Origin: Oceanivirga salmonicida
GTDB lineage: Bacteria > Fusobacteriota > Fusobacteriia > Fusobacteriales > Leptotrichiaceae
Direction: 5' to 3'
Assembly: GCF_001517915.1 (NCBI RefSeq)
Contig: NZ_LOQI01000001.1
Location: 1-54,497, forward strand
Length of the DNA: 54,497 bases
Positions 16,847 to 26,316 of this stretch are shown piece after piece; position 1 is the stretch's first letter, and each line of letters opens with the position of its first letter. Both the position numbers and the translations under genes were made by a program. The notes beneath the pieces are model-generated. The model was not told the DNA's origin. It ran no database searches and was given only the letters and a program-made list of their open reading frames with translations.

Positions 16847-18574
16847 TTATTTTATTCCATTTATTACTTCTAACACAGTATCGATAAAATTTCCCAATTT
16901 CTTATCTGATACTGACTCTTTTTCATCTTTTACATATGTATATAATTTTATTTTTGGCTCAGTTCCTGATGGTCTTAATGTATACCAACTTCCATCTTCA
17001 TAAGTAACTTTAAATGCATTAGTCTTTTCTATATCAATAGGTTTTTCAATTCCTGTTTCTGAATTTGTTGTCTTACCAACTAAATAATCAGTAGTTTCTA
17101 ATGCTTTAACTCCGTTAATATTCTTAGGGTATATGTTTCTAAATTCTTTCATCATTCTGTCTATTCTATTTTTACCTTCTATACCTTCTAATACAATAGA
17201 AATTCCTTTTTCTTTATAATACCCAACTTCTTTAAACAATTCTTCTAAAACATCCCATAAAGTCTTACCTTGTTTCTTGTAATATGCCGCCATTTCAGCG
17301 AATAATACTGCTGATGTAACACCATCTTTATCTCTTACAAATGTTCCAACATTATACCCAACACTTTCTTCATAACCCATAACATAAGTTTTTTCTTTTG
17401 TTTCTTCATATAGATTAGATAGGGCACAAATATTTTTAAATCCTGTTAAAACATTTATCATTTCAACACCATATTTTTTACATATTGCTGTTCCCATATC
17501 TCCTGTAACTATTGATTTTACAATTACTGGATTTTTAGGCATTTTATTTTTCTTAGCTAATGTTGATAATAGGTAATTAATTAATAAAACACCTGCTTGG
17601 TTTCCATTTATTGATTTAATTTCTCCTTTATGTACAACTTCTATTGCCAATCTATCTGCATCAGGATCTGTTGCTATTATTATATCCGCATTAACCTTTT
17701 TAGCTAATTTATTAGAATATTCAAATACTTCAACAAATTCTGGATTTGGGTATGGTGTAGTAGGGAAATGACCATTAGGTTTTTCTTCTTCTTCAACTAC
17801 AAATACATTTTCAAAACCTGTTTCAGCTAACATAGTTCTAACTGCTATATTACCTGCACCATGTAATGGTGTATAAACTATTCTGACACTCTTATCTAAT
17901 TCATCATCACTATTTAAAGATTCCCCTTTAACATTTTCATAATATGCTCTATCAATTTCTTCACCTATCATGATTATTTTTCCAGATTTAACTGCTTCTT
18001 CTAATGTAAGTGTTTTATAATCTGCAAGATACTCTAATTTTTCCATTTTAGCTAAAACTTTTGATGCTATATCATCTTTTATTTGAGACCCTTCTTTCCA
18101 ATACACTTTATAACCATTATATTCTTTTGGATTATGTGAAGCTGTAATATTTACCCCTGCAATACAAGATAAATATCTAACTGCAAAAGATAATTCTGGT
18201 GTTGGTCTTAAACTTTCAAATAAATAAGTTTTTATTCCTGCACTTGCCATAATTAAAGCTGCTTCTTGTGCAAATTCAGGAGACATTATTCTACAATCAT
18301 AAGCAAACGCAATCCCTTTGTCCATTGCTTTTTGACCTTCATCAATTATTACTTCTGCTAAAGCACGAGTTGCTCTTGCTATTACATAATAATTCATTCT
18401 ATTAGTCCCTGCTCCTAATTTCCCTCTAAGACCTGCTGTTCCAAACACTAAATCTTGATAAAATCTATCATTAATTTCTTCTGTATTTCCTTTAATTTCT
18501 TCTAATTGCCTTTTTAATTCTTTGTCTAAATTTTTGTACTCTAACCATTTTTCAAATTTTTTCATACTTTCCAT
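16847..18574 (-). CDS. pgcA: Phosphoglucomutase/phosphomannomutase family protein
   Basis: Alpha-D-phosphohexomutase of 575 aa, most likely interconverting glucose-1-P and glucose-6-P for envelope polysaccharide precursors. The active-site serine loop is in NITASHNPKEYNGYKVYW (about 141-158). The metal loop DPDADRLAIE is near 280, the sugar-binding GYEESVGY near 400, and the phosphate-binding RPSGTEPKIKLY near 540. The start has GGAGGAATAAA. It sits between a lipoprotein gene and two LDT genes, consistent with an envelope role. The gene symbol follows the Gram-positive pgcA type and is less sure than the function. Confidence 0.88.
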   Translation of the reverse strand: MESMKKFEKWLEYKNLDKELKRQLEEIKGNTEEINDRFYQDLVFGTAGLRGKLGAGTNRMNYYVIARATRALAEVIIDEGQKAMDKGIAFAYDCRIMSPEFAQEAALIMASAGIKTYLFESLRPTPELSFAVRYLSCIAGVNITASHNPKEYNGYKVYWKEGSQIKDDIASKVLAKMEKLEYLADYKTLTLEEAVKSGKIIMIGEEIDRAYYENVKGESLNSDDELDKSVRIVYTPLHGAGNIAVRTMLAETGFENVFVVEEEEKPNGHFPTTPYPNPEFVEVFEYSNKLAKKVNADIIIATDPDADRLAIEVVHKGEIKSINGNQAGVLLINYLLSTLAKKNKMPKNPVIVKSIVTGDMGTAICKKYGVEMINVLTGFKNICALSNLYEETKEKTYVMGYEESVGYNVGTFVRDKDGVTSAVLFAEMAAYYKKQGKTLWDVLEELFKEVGYYKEKGISIVLEGIEGKNRIDRMMKEFRNIYPKNINGVKALETTDYLVGKTTNSETGIEKPIDIEKTNAFKVTYEDGSWYTLRPSGTEPKIKLYTYVKDEKESVSDKKLGNFIDTVLEVINGIK

Positions 18575-18584
18575 TTTATTCCTC

Positions 18585-19796
18585 CTATTTTACTATTACC
18601 ATTACTGGTTTTGTAGGTATTCTATGACCTGCTTTATTAATACGACTATGTTCTATCCAATTATATAAATATTCTATAATTTCATCATGATTTCTTACAC
18701 ACTTATTTGATAAAGGGTATGTACCTAATAATTTTTTTACTCCCCTTTTTCTTGATACTAATGTCTCCTTAGGTTCATATCTATATGGTAATCCATGTAA
18801 ATATCCCCCACCAGAAAATCTAATAGCATACCTTGCTTCTCCTATTATTTCTACTTCTTCTTTATTGTCATAATTTACATAACTCATAACAGGTTTTGAT
18901 AAAGCTATTAAAAAATGTCCTTTGGGTGTTGGAAAGCCATATTTACTTCTTTTCCCTGTTGTAATGTCAGAAATTAATTTTATTTTATAAGTTCCATTTT
19001 TATCGAATTCAAAAGTTATTTGATTTTGATTTTTTATGCTTATGTATATAAATTTATTTACCTTTTGGTTTATTTTAGCAGATTCTATATAATTTCTTAA
19101 GCTTTTAGGGTAATATAAAAGAGTGTTATAAAAAGGTGATTCAATTATTAAAAACTTCTTAGTCTCTTTTACAATTCTAAATATTGCTCTATCAGGTAAA
19201 TTATATGCTACTTTTCTACTCTCACTTGTATATACCTTTACACTTTGATTAGCATAATTTCCTTTGCTATCTGCTTTTCCATCAGAACTAGTATCAAGTG
19301 GTACAAATTTAGATAAAACTTTAATTTTACCTTTATATTTTTCTATAAAAGAATTTAATTTTTCTATTTCTTGTATAGCATCTTCGTAATTATACTTTCT
19401 TTTAATTGCCAAATCAGAACGAATATATCCTACTTTACCATTTCTAGTAATTATTTTATACCATTCTTCATCAATATTATTTTTTACCAATGATATTAAT
19501 CCTAATTTTTCATACTTTCTAGCCTGTAAAATTTTTTTTGATTTAACTGTAGGTAATTCCCTTATATTTGAAGTTCTTTTAACAAAAATATAATTATCAT
19601 AAGTTCTTTCAAATTTTTTCAAATCTATTTCAAATTTTAATTTTCTATTTTTTAAATTATCATATTTTTCAATATGCTTATAGTAATGCTGTGTTTCTTT
19701 GCCTATGTTATTGTTTTCTCTACTATTAACTTTAGTTTCTATACCAGTACATGATATAACTGATAAAAAAAGTATAATTTTAAAAAACTTCTTCAT
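18585..19796 (-). CDS. Lipoprotein L,D-transpeptidase (YkuD-like) with SH3b domain
   Basis: A 403-aa lipoprotein (MKKFFKIILFLSVISCTG, lipobox SVISC). An SH3b-like module spans roughly 70-135 (VKRTSNIRELPTVKSKKILQ ... GYIRSDLAIKR). The C-terminal third resembles YkuD, with a catalytic histidine candidate in GYLHGLPYRYEP and a nucleophile in LSNKCVRNHDE. In canonical enzymes the motif is SHGC-x-R; here a Lys replaces the Gly before Cys. The likely role is forming or editing L,D cross-links in peptidoglycan or attaching proteins. A close paralogue lies 8 nt upstream, so a tandem duplication is clear. Confidence 0.8.
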   Translation of the reverse strand: MKKFFKIILFLSVISCTGIETKVNSRENNNIGKETQHYYKHIEKYDNLKNRKLKFEIDLKKFERTYDNYIFVKRTSNIRELPTVKSKKILQARKYEKLGLISLVKNNIDEEWYKIITRNGKVGYIRSDLAIKRKYNYEDAIQEIEKLNSFIEKYKGKIKVLSKFVPLDTSSDGKADSKGNYANQSVKVYTSESRKVAYNLPDRAIFRIVKETKKFLIIESPFYNTLLYYPKSLRNYIESAKINQKVNKFIYISIKNQNQITFEFDKNGTYKIKLISDITTGKRSKYGFPTPKGHFLIALSKPVMSYVNYDNKEEVEIIGEARYAIRFSGGGYLHGLPYRYEPKETLVSRKRGVKKLLGTYPLSNKCVRNHDEIIEYLYNWIEHSRINKAGHRIPTKPVMVIVK

Positions 19797-19804
19797 TTGG
19801 CCTC

Positions 19805-21379
19805 CTATTTTACTATTACCATTACTGGTTCTTTCAGTATTCTATGACCCGCTTTATTAACATGACTATATTTTATCCAATGATATAAATATTCTACAAC
19901 TTCATCATAATTTCTTACGCATTTATGTGATATAGCATAAGTTCCTAATAAAGCTTTCGTATTTATTTTTCTTGATTCTAATGTTTCTTCTGGCTCATAC
20001 TTATATGGTACACCATGCATATATGCTCCACCTGAAAATCTTATTGCATACTTGGCTTCTCCTACAATTTTTATTTCTTCTGTTTCACTATCATTTACAT
20101 ATTTCATAACTGGTTTTGTTAAGGCTACTAAGAAATAACCATTAGGAGTTTCAAAACCATATTTACTTTTTTTACCTGTTGTAACATCAGAAATCAATTT
20201 TACCTTATAGTTTCCATTCTCATCTAACTCAAATGTTATTTGATTTTGATTTCCCTTACTAATGTATATAAATTTATTTATCTTTTCATCAATTTTTGTT
20301 CTTCCTATATATTTACTAAATTTTTTAGGGAAATATAAGGGCATTTCATAAAAAGGTGATACTATTACATAATGCTTTTTCGATTCATCTATTATTGTAA
20401 ATATAGCTCTATCTGGTAAATTATACAGTTCTTTTTCAGTTTCATCAGTATATACTGTTACACTTTGATTTGCATAATTACCTTTGGCATCAACTTTTCC
20501 ATCACTACTTGTATCAAGTGGTACAAATTTAGATAAAACTCTAATTTTACCTTTATATTTTTCTACAAAAGTATTTAGTTTTTCTATTTCCTTTATAGCA
20601 TCTTCGTAATTATACTCTCTTTTAATTACTAAATCAGAACGAATATATGCTTCTGTTCCTTCGTTAGTTTTCACTTTATACCATTTTTCATTAATTTCAT
20701 TTTTTTCTAGTGCTAATAATTCTAATTTATCATACTTATTAGCTCTTGAAACTCTCTTTGACTTTACTGTAGGTAATTCTCTTAAATTAGAGTTACGCTT
20801 TATAAAAACATAATTATCATAATTTCTTTCAAATTCTTCCAATGTTATATCAAATTCCAAATTATCTAATTCTACATTTTCATAATCTTTTATATGTTTA
20901 AAACCTTTTTTCTTTTCAACAGAATTTGTTTTTTTAACCTTATTTTTTGTTTTATCTTTTTTAGGCTTATCTGTTTCTTTTGGCTCTTTTTTATCAACTG
21001 AATCATCTGATTTTTTAGCCTTATCTTTAGTTTCATCATTTTTAGACTTATCTGTTTCTTTTGGCTCTTTTTTATCAACTGAATCATCTGATTTTTTAGT
21101 CTTATCTTTAGTTTCATCCTTTTTAGGCAAATTTTCCCCTTTTAATTCTTTAGTATCAACTGAATTAACTGTTTTTTCAACTTCGTCTTTTGTTTCAGTT
21201 TTTACTGAATCGGTTGTTTTTTGAACCTTTTCTTTTACTTCATCTTTTTTTAGTTTATTTTCCTCTTTTAATTCCTTAGTATTAACTGCTTTGTTAATAT
21301 TATTTTCATTAGAAATTTTTTCTGTATATGTTAAAAAACTAAAAATGAATGTTGTAAATATTATTATTATTTTTTTCAT
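19805..21379 (-). CDS. Exported L,D-transpeptidase paralogue with Lys/Glu-rich linker
   Basis: A 524-aa paralogue of the adjacent lipoprotein. The signal peptide MKKIIIIFTTFIFSFLTYTE lacks a lipobox cysteine, so it is probably free in the periplasm or non-lipidated. Residues about 30-170 are a highly charged Lys/Glu/Asp/Ser linker with two near-identical 27-residue units (81-bp period). Then come the SH3b-like module and the YkuD-like core with AYMHGVPYKYEP and ISHKCVRNYDE, again with Lys before Cys. The ATG at 21379 follows the smc stop by one base (TAATATG); a TTG 12 nt upstream is in frame but inside smc. No good SD is seen, so translation probably depends on coupling to smc. Confidence 0.78.
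   Translation of the reverse strand: MKKIIIIFTTFIFSFLTYTEKISNENNINKAVNTKELKEENKLKKDEVKEKVQKTTDSVKTETKDEVEKTVNSVDTKELKGENLPKKDETKDKTKKSDDSVDKKEPKETDKSKNDETKDKAKKSDDSVDKKEPKETDKPKKDKTKNKVKKTNSVEKKKGFKHIKDYENVELDNLEFDITLEEFERNYDNYVFIKRNSNLRELPTVKSKRVSRANKYDKLELLALEKNEINEKWYKVKTNEGTEAYIRSDLVIKREYNYEDAIKEIEKLNTFVEKYKGKIRVLSKFVPLDTSSDGKVDAKGNYANQSVTVYTDETEKELYNLPDRAIFTIIDESKKHYVIVSPFYEMPLYFPKKFSKYIGRTKIDEKINKFIYISKGNQNQITFELDENGNYKVKLISDVTTGKKSKYGFETPNGYFLVALTKPVMKYVNDSETEEIKIVGEAKYAIRFSGGAYMHGVPYKYEPEETLESRKINTKALLGTYAISHKCVRNYDEVVEYLYHWIKYSHVNKAGHRILKEPVMVIVK
20966..21127 (-). repeat. 81-bp tandem repeat in LDT linker
   Basis: Two near-identical 81-bp units (first base 20966 and 21047 on the plus strand) encode 27 residues each, with the core KKSDDSVDKKEPKETDK. 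Imperfect related copies flank them. Being a multiple of three, changes in copy number alter linker length without a frameshift. Confidence 0.85.
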
Positions 21380-21380
21380 A

Positions 21381-24300
21381 TTATATATCAACAGATACTA
21401 TTATAGATTCTCCGACGTCTTTTTTCATTGTTACTCCATATAGTCTGTCTGCTCCTTTCATTGTTTCCTTATTATGTGTTATTAGTATAAATTGTGATGA
21501 ATCAAACCTTTTTAATAATCCTATTAATTTTTTAGTGTTATTTTCATCTAGGGCTGCTTCTACTTCATCAAAGAAAGTAAAAGGAGATGGTTTATACATA
21601 AATATAGACATTATAAACGATACCGCTAACATAGATTTTTCTCCACCAGATAATAGGCTTAATGATTGTTCTGGTTTGTTTTTGTATTTAACACTTAATT
21701 CTATTCCTGTTTCTATTGGATTGTCTGTATCTTGTATTTTTATATTACCCTTTGCACCATTTAATAATTCATTACACATATATTTAAAATTATTTGAAAT
21801 TTCATCTATTGCAACACTAAATCTTCTTATTATATCTTCATCTATATCTTTAATTAAATCTAATATACTTTCACGACTTCTATTAAGGTCAAACTTATCA
21901 TTTACTAATTTTTCATATTTAGAATTTTCTACTTTATACTCTTCAATAGATGCTAAATTTACTTCTCCTAAATTTGCTCTACTTCTTTCATTTAATGTAA
22001 TTTTTTTCTCACATAATTTTAAATTACCTTCATCTTCAATAATTTTATAATTTAAATTTTTTAATATATCTGTCTCAAAATCAATTAATTCTGACAACAT
22101 TTCCTTATTTTGTTCAATTATTTCATTATTTCTTTCTAAATTTTCTGCTAATCTATCATTTCTATTATTGTTATCTGCTATTTTTAAATCTACTTCATTT
22201 CTTTCATCTAGTAATTTAGTATGTTCATTAGATAAATTAGAGTTTTCTCTCGTTAAATTTTCAATATCTTTTTGAGATTTAGTATTTTTTGAGCCAATAT
22301 TTTCAATTTCATGTTTAGTCTCTTCTAGTTCTTTATCTAAATCATTATAAAGTTTATCTTTATTGTTAATAAATTGCATTATAGACTTTAATTCTGTAGA
22401 TAATTTAGTGTAAACTTCATCTTTTTCAGTAAATTTAAATTCAATATTTGATTTTTTCTCTTCTAAAATTGCTTTTTTTATTCTAAAATTATTTAAATCT
22501 TCATCATAACTTTCAGTTTTTTCTAACTCTTCTAATTCTTCTTTTAATTGATTTTTAGTGTTAGCATTTTTAACAATACTAATATCTATATTTTTTAATG
22601 CTTTCTTATTTATCTCAATTTCCTTAGACTTTTCAATTACAAAATTATTATTTTCTTCTATTTCAAATATATATGTATCTATTTCTCTTGCTAAACTATT
22701 TTTTTTCCTTTTGTAATCATCGTATTCTTCTTTTAAGTTAGATATTTTAATATTAGATTCAGTTAATTCATTAGTTAAATCATTTATAGTTTTAGCATTT
22801 GATTTAATTTTTTCTTCTAAAACATTTTTTTTCTCTTCTAATTCTTTTAACCTTTGTCTTTTAAATAAAGTGTCATCTAATTTTTTATTAATATAACCCC
22901 CAGTTATTCTACCAGAACTGTTTATTATATCACCATCTAAACTAACTATTTTATCTCTAAAGTTTTTAGATACACTTAATGCATTTTCAATTTTATCAAC
23001 AATAAGGCTATTAGCAAATACATGCTCTATAACTTTATTTATATTAGAATTATTACTAATATTCTTAACTACATTTCTAGCATATATTAAGTCGCCAAAC
23101 TTATCGTTTATTAATTTTCTACTATTTAATCTATTTATAGGTAAGAAAGAACAAGTTCCTACTCTATCTTTTTTTAATAAATTTATATATTTAGTGGCTA
23201 CTTTATCATCTTCTACAACTATATCATTAAATGAGTATGATGCTAAGACTGATATTGCTAATTGATACTTAGGATCTATATCTATCATTGATATTAATGG
23301 TCCATATACTTTATTATCATTTTTAGAATTATTATGCACAAATTGTATTGCTCTATTCATTTGTGATAAATTATCTAAACTAGATTTTATAGAAATATAT
23401 TCTGATTTTATATCTTGATAAGCAATCTTATCTTTATGAATAATATCGTTTAACTTATTTAGTTTGTCCTTTATTTCTGTATTTTTAACAAGCATATTTT
23501 CATAGTTATTATTAGTATCATGTCCTTTATTAATACTCTCTAATTTTTTAATAGCAGTTTCTTTTTCTTCTAAAGTTTGCTCATTTCTTTTTTTAGCTTT
23601 TATTATTCTTTTTTCTAAGTCTTCGTTATCAGCCGATATTTTTATCTTATCTACTTCAAATTTCTTGTATTCTTCATCTAAATTTTTTAAAGTTTCTGTC
23701 AATTTATTTTTTTTATCAATCTTTTTATTTTGTAATTCTTCTATTTCTTTTATATGTACACTTAAATCACTATAATCTTTTTCTATAAGGTCTTTTTGAC
23801 TTTTAACTTCTTCTAAATCTACTTTTAATTTATCAATATCTTTAATTAATTCTTCTTTTTTTATTTCTTTATTATTAACTTCAGCATCAAAATTGGCTTT
23901 TTTAGATATAAATTCTATCTGCCTATCTTTTAATTCACTTAATTTTTCATCATATTCTTTATTTTTACTAAAAATTTCATCTAATAAATTTTCTATTTCT
24001 GATTTTCTATTATTATTCTTACTAATTAAAGTTATTAATTCTTCATGTCTATTTTTAAGATTATCTAATTTATCAGCATATATTTTTTGATCTTTAATAA
24101 TGTTTTCATTTGCTATACTTAAATTATCTATCTTGTACTTACTAACCATATATTTTAAAGTGTTAATATCATTAGTATATGCGCTATATATTCTGGCTTT
24201 TTTTGATTGTTTTTCTAAACTATCTACTCTTTGCCTTAAATTTTCTTCTACAAATTCTATTTTTTCTATTTCATCTTCTACATTTTTTAATTTTTTAAAT

Positions 24301-24830
24301 GATATTTCTTTTTCAGACTTGGCTTTTTTTATACCTGCTGCTTCATCTATAATATTTCTTAATTCCAATGATGATGATGATATTATACGCTCTACTTTAC
24401 CTTGTCCTATAACAGAATATGCTTGTTTACCAATACCTGTGTCCATAAATAGGTTAGTTATATCTTTTAATCTAGATTTTCTATTATTAATACTATATGA
24501 ACTATCTCCACTACGGCTTATAGTTCTATTAATAATTACTTCATCATTTTCAATATCAAAATATCTATCTGCATTATCTATTATTAAACTAACAGAAGCA
24601 CTGCTTCTTGCTTTTCTATTCTTACCACCAGAAAATATTACATCACTACTATCTTTTGCCCTTATTGATTTATAACTTTGTTCTCCTAATACCCAAAGTA
24701 CAGCATCTAAAATATTACTCTTTCCCGAACCATTAGGTCCTACTATACCTATAATCCCTTTATTAAAATCTATACTTACCTTAGACGAAAAAGACTTAAA
24801 TCCATTTAATTCAAGACCTTTTAAATACAT
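21381..24830 (-). CDS. smc: Chromosome segregation protein SMC
   Basis: Full-length 1149-aa SMC ATPase that compacts and segregates the chromosome with ScpA/ScpB. The N-terminal head has Walker A GPNGSGKS (31-38) and LWVLGEQSYKSIRAKDSSDV. Two long coiled-coil arms (about 165-490 and 660-990) flank a hinge with VYGPLISMIDIDPKYQLAIS and GGYINKK. The C-terminal head carries the signature LSLLSGGEKSMLAVSF and Walker B PSPFTFFDEVEAALDE. The ATG directly abuts the stop of the upstream glycosyltransferase gene (TAAATG). scpA and scpB are not in the window. Confidence 0.97.
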   Translation of the reverse strand: MYLKGLELNGFKSFSSKVSIDFNKGIIGIVGPNGSGKSNILDAVLWVLGEQSYKSIRAKDSSDVIFSGGKNRKARSSASVSLIIDNADRYFDIENDEVIINRTISRSGDSSYSINNRKSRLKDITNLFMDTGIGKQAYSVIGQGKVERIISSSSLELRNIIDEAAGIKKAKSEKEISFKKLKNVEDEIEKIEFVEENLRQRVDSLEKQSKKARIYSAYTNDINTLKYMVSKYKIDNLSIANENIIKDQKIYADKLDNLKNRHEELITLISKNNNRKSEIENLLDEIFSKNKEYDEKLSELKDRQIEFISKKANFDAEVNNKEIKKEELIKDIDKLKVDLEEVKSQKDLIEKDYSDLSVHIKEIEELQNKKIDKKNKLTETLKNLDEEYKKFEVDKIKISADNEDLEKRIIKAKKRNEQTLEEKETAIKKLESINKGHDTNNNYENMLVKNTEIKDKLNKLNDIIHKDKIAYQDIKSEYISIKSSLDNLSQMNRAIQFVHNNSKNDNKVYGPLISMIDIDPKYQLAISVLASYSFNDIVVEDDKVATKYINLLKKDRVGTCSFLPINRLNSRKLINDKFGDLIYARNVVKNISNNSNINKVIEHVFANSLIVDKIENALSVSKNFRDKIVSLDGDIINSSGRITGGYINKKLDDTLFKRQRLKELEEKKNVLEEKIKSNAKTINDLTNELTESNIKISNLKEEYDDYKRKKNSLAREIDTYIFEIEENNNFVIEKSKEIEINKKALKNIDISIVKNANTKNQLKEELEELEKTESYDEDLNNFRIKKAILEEKKSNIEFKFTEKDEVYTKLSTELKSIMQFINNKDKLYNDLDKELEETKHEIENIGSKNTKSQKDIENLTRENSNLSNEHTKLLDERNEVDLKIADNNNRNDRLAENLERNNEIIEQNKEMLSELIDFETDILKNLNYKIIEDEGNLKLCEKKITLNERSRANLGEVNLASIEEYKVENSKYEKLVNDKFDLNRSRESILDLIKDIDEDIIRRFSVAIDEISNNFKYMCNELLNGAKGNIKIQDTDNPIETGIELSVKYKNKPEQSLSLLSGGEKSMLAVSFIMSIFMYKPSPFTFFDEVEAALDENNTKKLIGLLKRFDSSQFILITHNKETMKGADRLYGVTMKKDVGESIIVSVDI

Positions 24831-25511
24831 TTACTTACCTCTTTTCAATAATTTTTTAATAGCCTTTATAATTATACGAAAATTTCTTCTTTTAAAAATT
24901 TCTTCTTTTAAAAATTCTTTTAATTCTTGTTTATCAAGTTCAAACCCTGAAAAAGTTTGAATTTTATGATTATATAAAAAATCCAATTTATAGCCTTGCT
25001 TTAATAAGTTTGAAATATAGTCTATATTCAAAACATTGGACTTATATTTATTATTAAATAAATATATATCTTTTCCTTTTATATTAACAAAAAAATTATC
25101 TTGCCTTACTAATTCTAATATATTAGATGAATTAATTAAAGTATCATCTAATACTAAATCTTCACTCATATCATTACATATATATATTATATTTTCTTTA
25201 TCGTATAAGTAATTAGTTACTCTTTCTATTGTATTAGGCATATATATAGTTTCTATATCAGGAAAACTTATTACTTCTCCTGAAATTTCAAATAATGCTT
25301 TATTTCTCATATGTGATATAGAATTATTTTCTACATTTATATATTTTATATTAAAATACTGTTTATATATATTAATTATATCTTGATTTTCTGAGTTATT
25401 TGCATTATCAACTACTATTAATTCAAAAGTTTTTATAGTTTGATTTTTTAAAGTTTTTAAAAATTTCCCCACGTCTTTACCATTGGGGGTTAGTATAAGT
25501 GATATTTTCAT
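24831..25511 (-). CDS. Family 2-like glycosyltransferase, short
   Basis: A 226-aa cytoplasmic protein with a GT-A start: MKISLILTPNGKDVGKFLKT, then IKTFELIVVDNANNSENQDI, where the VVDNAN stretch corresponds to the nucleotide-sugar-binding VVDDGS. Later HMRNKALFEISGEVISFPD resembles the metal-binding region, with PD in place of the usual D-x-D. The C-terminus is lysine-rich (IIIKAIKKLLKRGK) and may touch the membrane. Acceptor and sugar are unknown. It heads the smc operon behind its own promoter. Confidence 0.7.
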   Translation of the reverse strand: MKISLILTPNGKDVGKFLKTLKNQTIKTFELIVVDNANNSENQDIINIYKQYFNIKYINVENNSISHMRNKALFEISGEVISFPDIETIYMPNTIERVTNYLYDKENIIYICNDMSEDLVLDDTLINSSNILELVRQDNFFVNIKGKDIYLFNNKYKSNVLNIDYISNLLKQGYKLDFLYNHKIQTFSGFELDKQELKEFLKEEIFKRRNFRIIIKAIKKLLKRGK

Positions 25512-25540
25512 AATATTTTCCTTTCAACTTTTGATATCAT

Positions 25541-25549
25541 ATTATAACA
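25541..25549 (-). promoter_or_regulatory. Promoter of the GT2-smc operon
   Basis: Minus-strand extended -10 TGTTATAAT (TATAAT at 25541-25546), about 30 nt before the ATG, with GAAAGG as RBS. The -35 is poor. It is divergent from the rplS promoter; a small hairpin TTCATA/TATGAA (25575-25592) lies between them. Confidence 0.55.
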
Positions 25550-25608
25550 TATTTATTAAAGTTTTTTAAACTTTTTCATAATTTTTTATGAAATAAATAT
25601 TAAAAAAG

Positions 25609-25637
25609 TTGATATTTTTTCAATATTATGTTATTAT
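25609..25637 (+). promoter_or_regulatory. rplS promoter
   Basis: -35 TTGATA (25609-25614), 17-nt spacer, -10 TATTAT (25632-25637); an overlapping TATAAT is at 25635-25640. About 75 nt of leader follow before the rplS start. Confidence 0.7.
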
Positions 25638-25712
25638 AATGTTTGTAATACCAAAGTGGTCCTCTATAAAATATTTATACGAACACTTTATAATGAAGGG
25701 AGTGTATGTTTT

Positions 25713-26063
25713 TTGAAAGAAAAATTAATCGAGTTAGTAGAAAAAGAATACTTAACACAAGATTTACCTAAATTCAAAGCAGGTGATACTATTGCAGTTC
25801 ACTACAAAGTTAAAGAAGGTAACAAAGAAAGAATTCAAATATTTGAAGGAATTGTTATTAGAATAGCTAATGACGGTATATCAAAAAATTTCACTGTAAG
25901 AAAAGTTTCTTCTGGTATAGGGGTTGAAAGAATTATACCTATAAATTCACCATTAGTGGATAAGATAGAAGTTAAGAAGTATGGTAAGGTAAGAAGAGCA
26001 AGACTTTACTACTTAAGAGAACTATCAGGTAAGGCAGCCCGTATTAAAGAAATTAGAAAATAA
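25713..26063 (+). CDS. rplS: 50S ribosomal protein L19
   Basis: Ribosomal protein of 116 aa at the 30S-50S interface. The body has the family blocks [54 protein letters not shown] and [20 protein letters not shown]. The reading frame is open further upstream, but family length and the RBS (GAAGGGAG, about 9 nt before) point to TTG at 25713-25715 ([13 protein letters not shown]). A nearby ATG at 25707 is out of frame. It is monocistronic, with its own promoter and terminator; the usual trmD and rimM partners are absent. Confidence 0.95.
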   Translation: MKEKLIELVEKEYLTQDLPKFKAGDTIAVHYKVKEGNKERIQIFEGIVIRIANDGISKNFTVRKVSSGIGVERIIPINSPLVDKIEVKKYGKVRRARLYYLRELSGKAARIKEIRK

Positions 26064-26074
26064 AACAGAGAAAA

Positions 26075-26108
26075 CATATTTAAGTCCAGTAAATACTGGG
26101 CTTTTTTG
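26075..26108 (+). terminator. rplS terminator (also left repeat copy)
   Basis: AGTCCAGT-AAAT-ACTGGGCT (26083-26090 and 26095-26102, one G-U pair) followed by T5 forms a good intrinsic terminator. The 22 bases 26075-26096 recur exactly at 26610-26631. Confidence 0.9.
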
Positions 26109-26199
26109 TTTTAAAGAAATATATATAAAAGACTAAAGATTTTGATTTAATGGCACTTTAATAGCGAGTTTTATCTACTGCTAAACTTATAAAATTATA

Positions 26200-26228
26200 T
26201 TGAAAAAATATTTAAAAAATCATATAAT
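26200..26228 (+). promoter_or_regulatory. Promoter of small RNA/peptide locus
   Basis: -35 TTGAAA (26200-26205), exact 17-nt spacer, -10 TATAAT (26223-26228). It is one of the best promoter matches in the window and points into the 20-aa ORF, with transcription expected from about 26235. Confidence 0.8.
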
Positions 26229-26253
26229 AAATTTATAAATCGGAGGAAATAAA

Positions 26254-26316
26254 ATGCAAAATTTTATAAATACATTAATAGAAAAATTAAAATTAATTAA
26301 GGCTCTTAGCAGCTAA
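26254..26316 (+). CDS. 20-residue amphipathic peptide ORF
   Basis: ATG at 26254 with CGGAGGAAATAAA directly upstream, the strongest SD in this region; stop TAA at 26314. The product is MQNFINTLIEKLKLIKALSS. Hydrophobic residues (F4, I5, L8, I9, L12, I15, L18) fall on one face of a helix, with Lys/Glu/Asn on the other. This resembles phenol-soluble-modulin-type or small membrane toxins in size and charge, but it is not a homologue I recognise. The alternative is a leader peptide: the last codons and stop (CTTAGCAGCTAAG, 26305-26317) form their own small dyad. Confidence 0.6.
   Translation: MQNFINTLIEKLKLIKALSS

Noticed and set aside
20890-21117. 75-aa minus-strand frame rich in Lys/Gln/Ile with repeats
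   Set aside because: Alternative frame of the LDT Lys/Glu linker; the repeats come from the real gene.
24100-24675. 191-aa plus-strand frame opposite smc
   Set aside because: Antisense of the SMC coiled coil, Leu/Ser/Phe-rich, with no RBS and no recognisable motifs.
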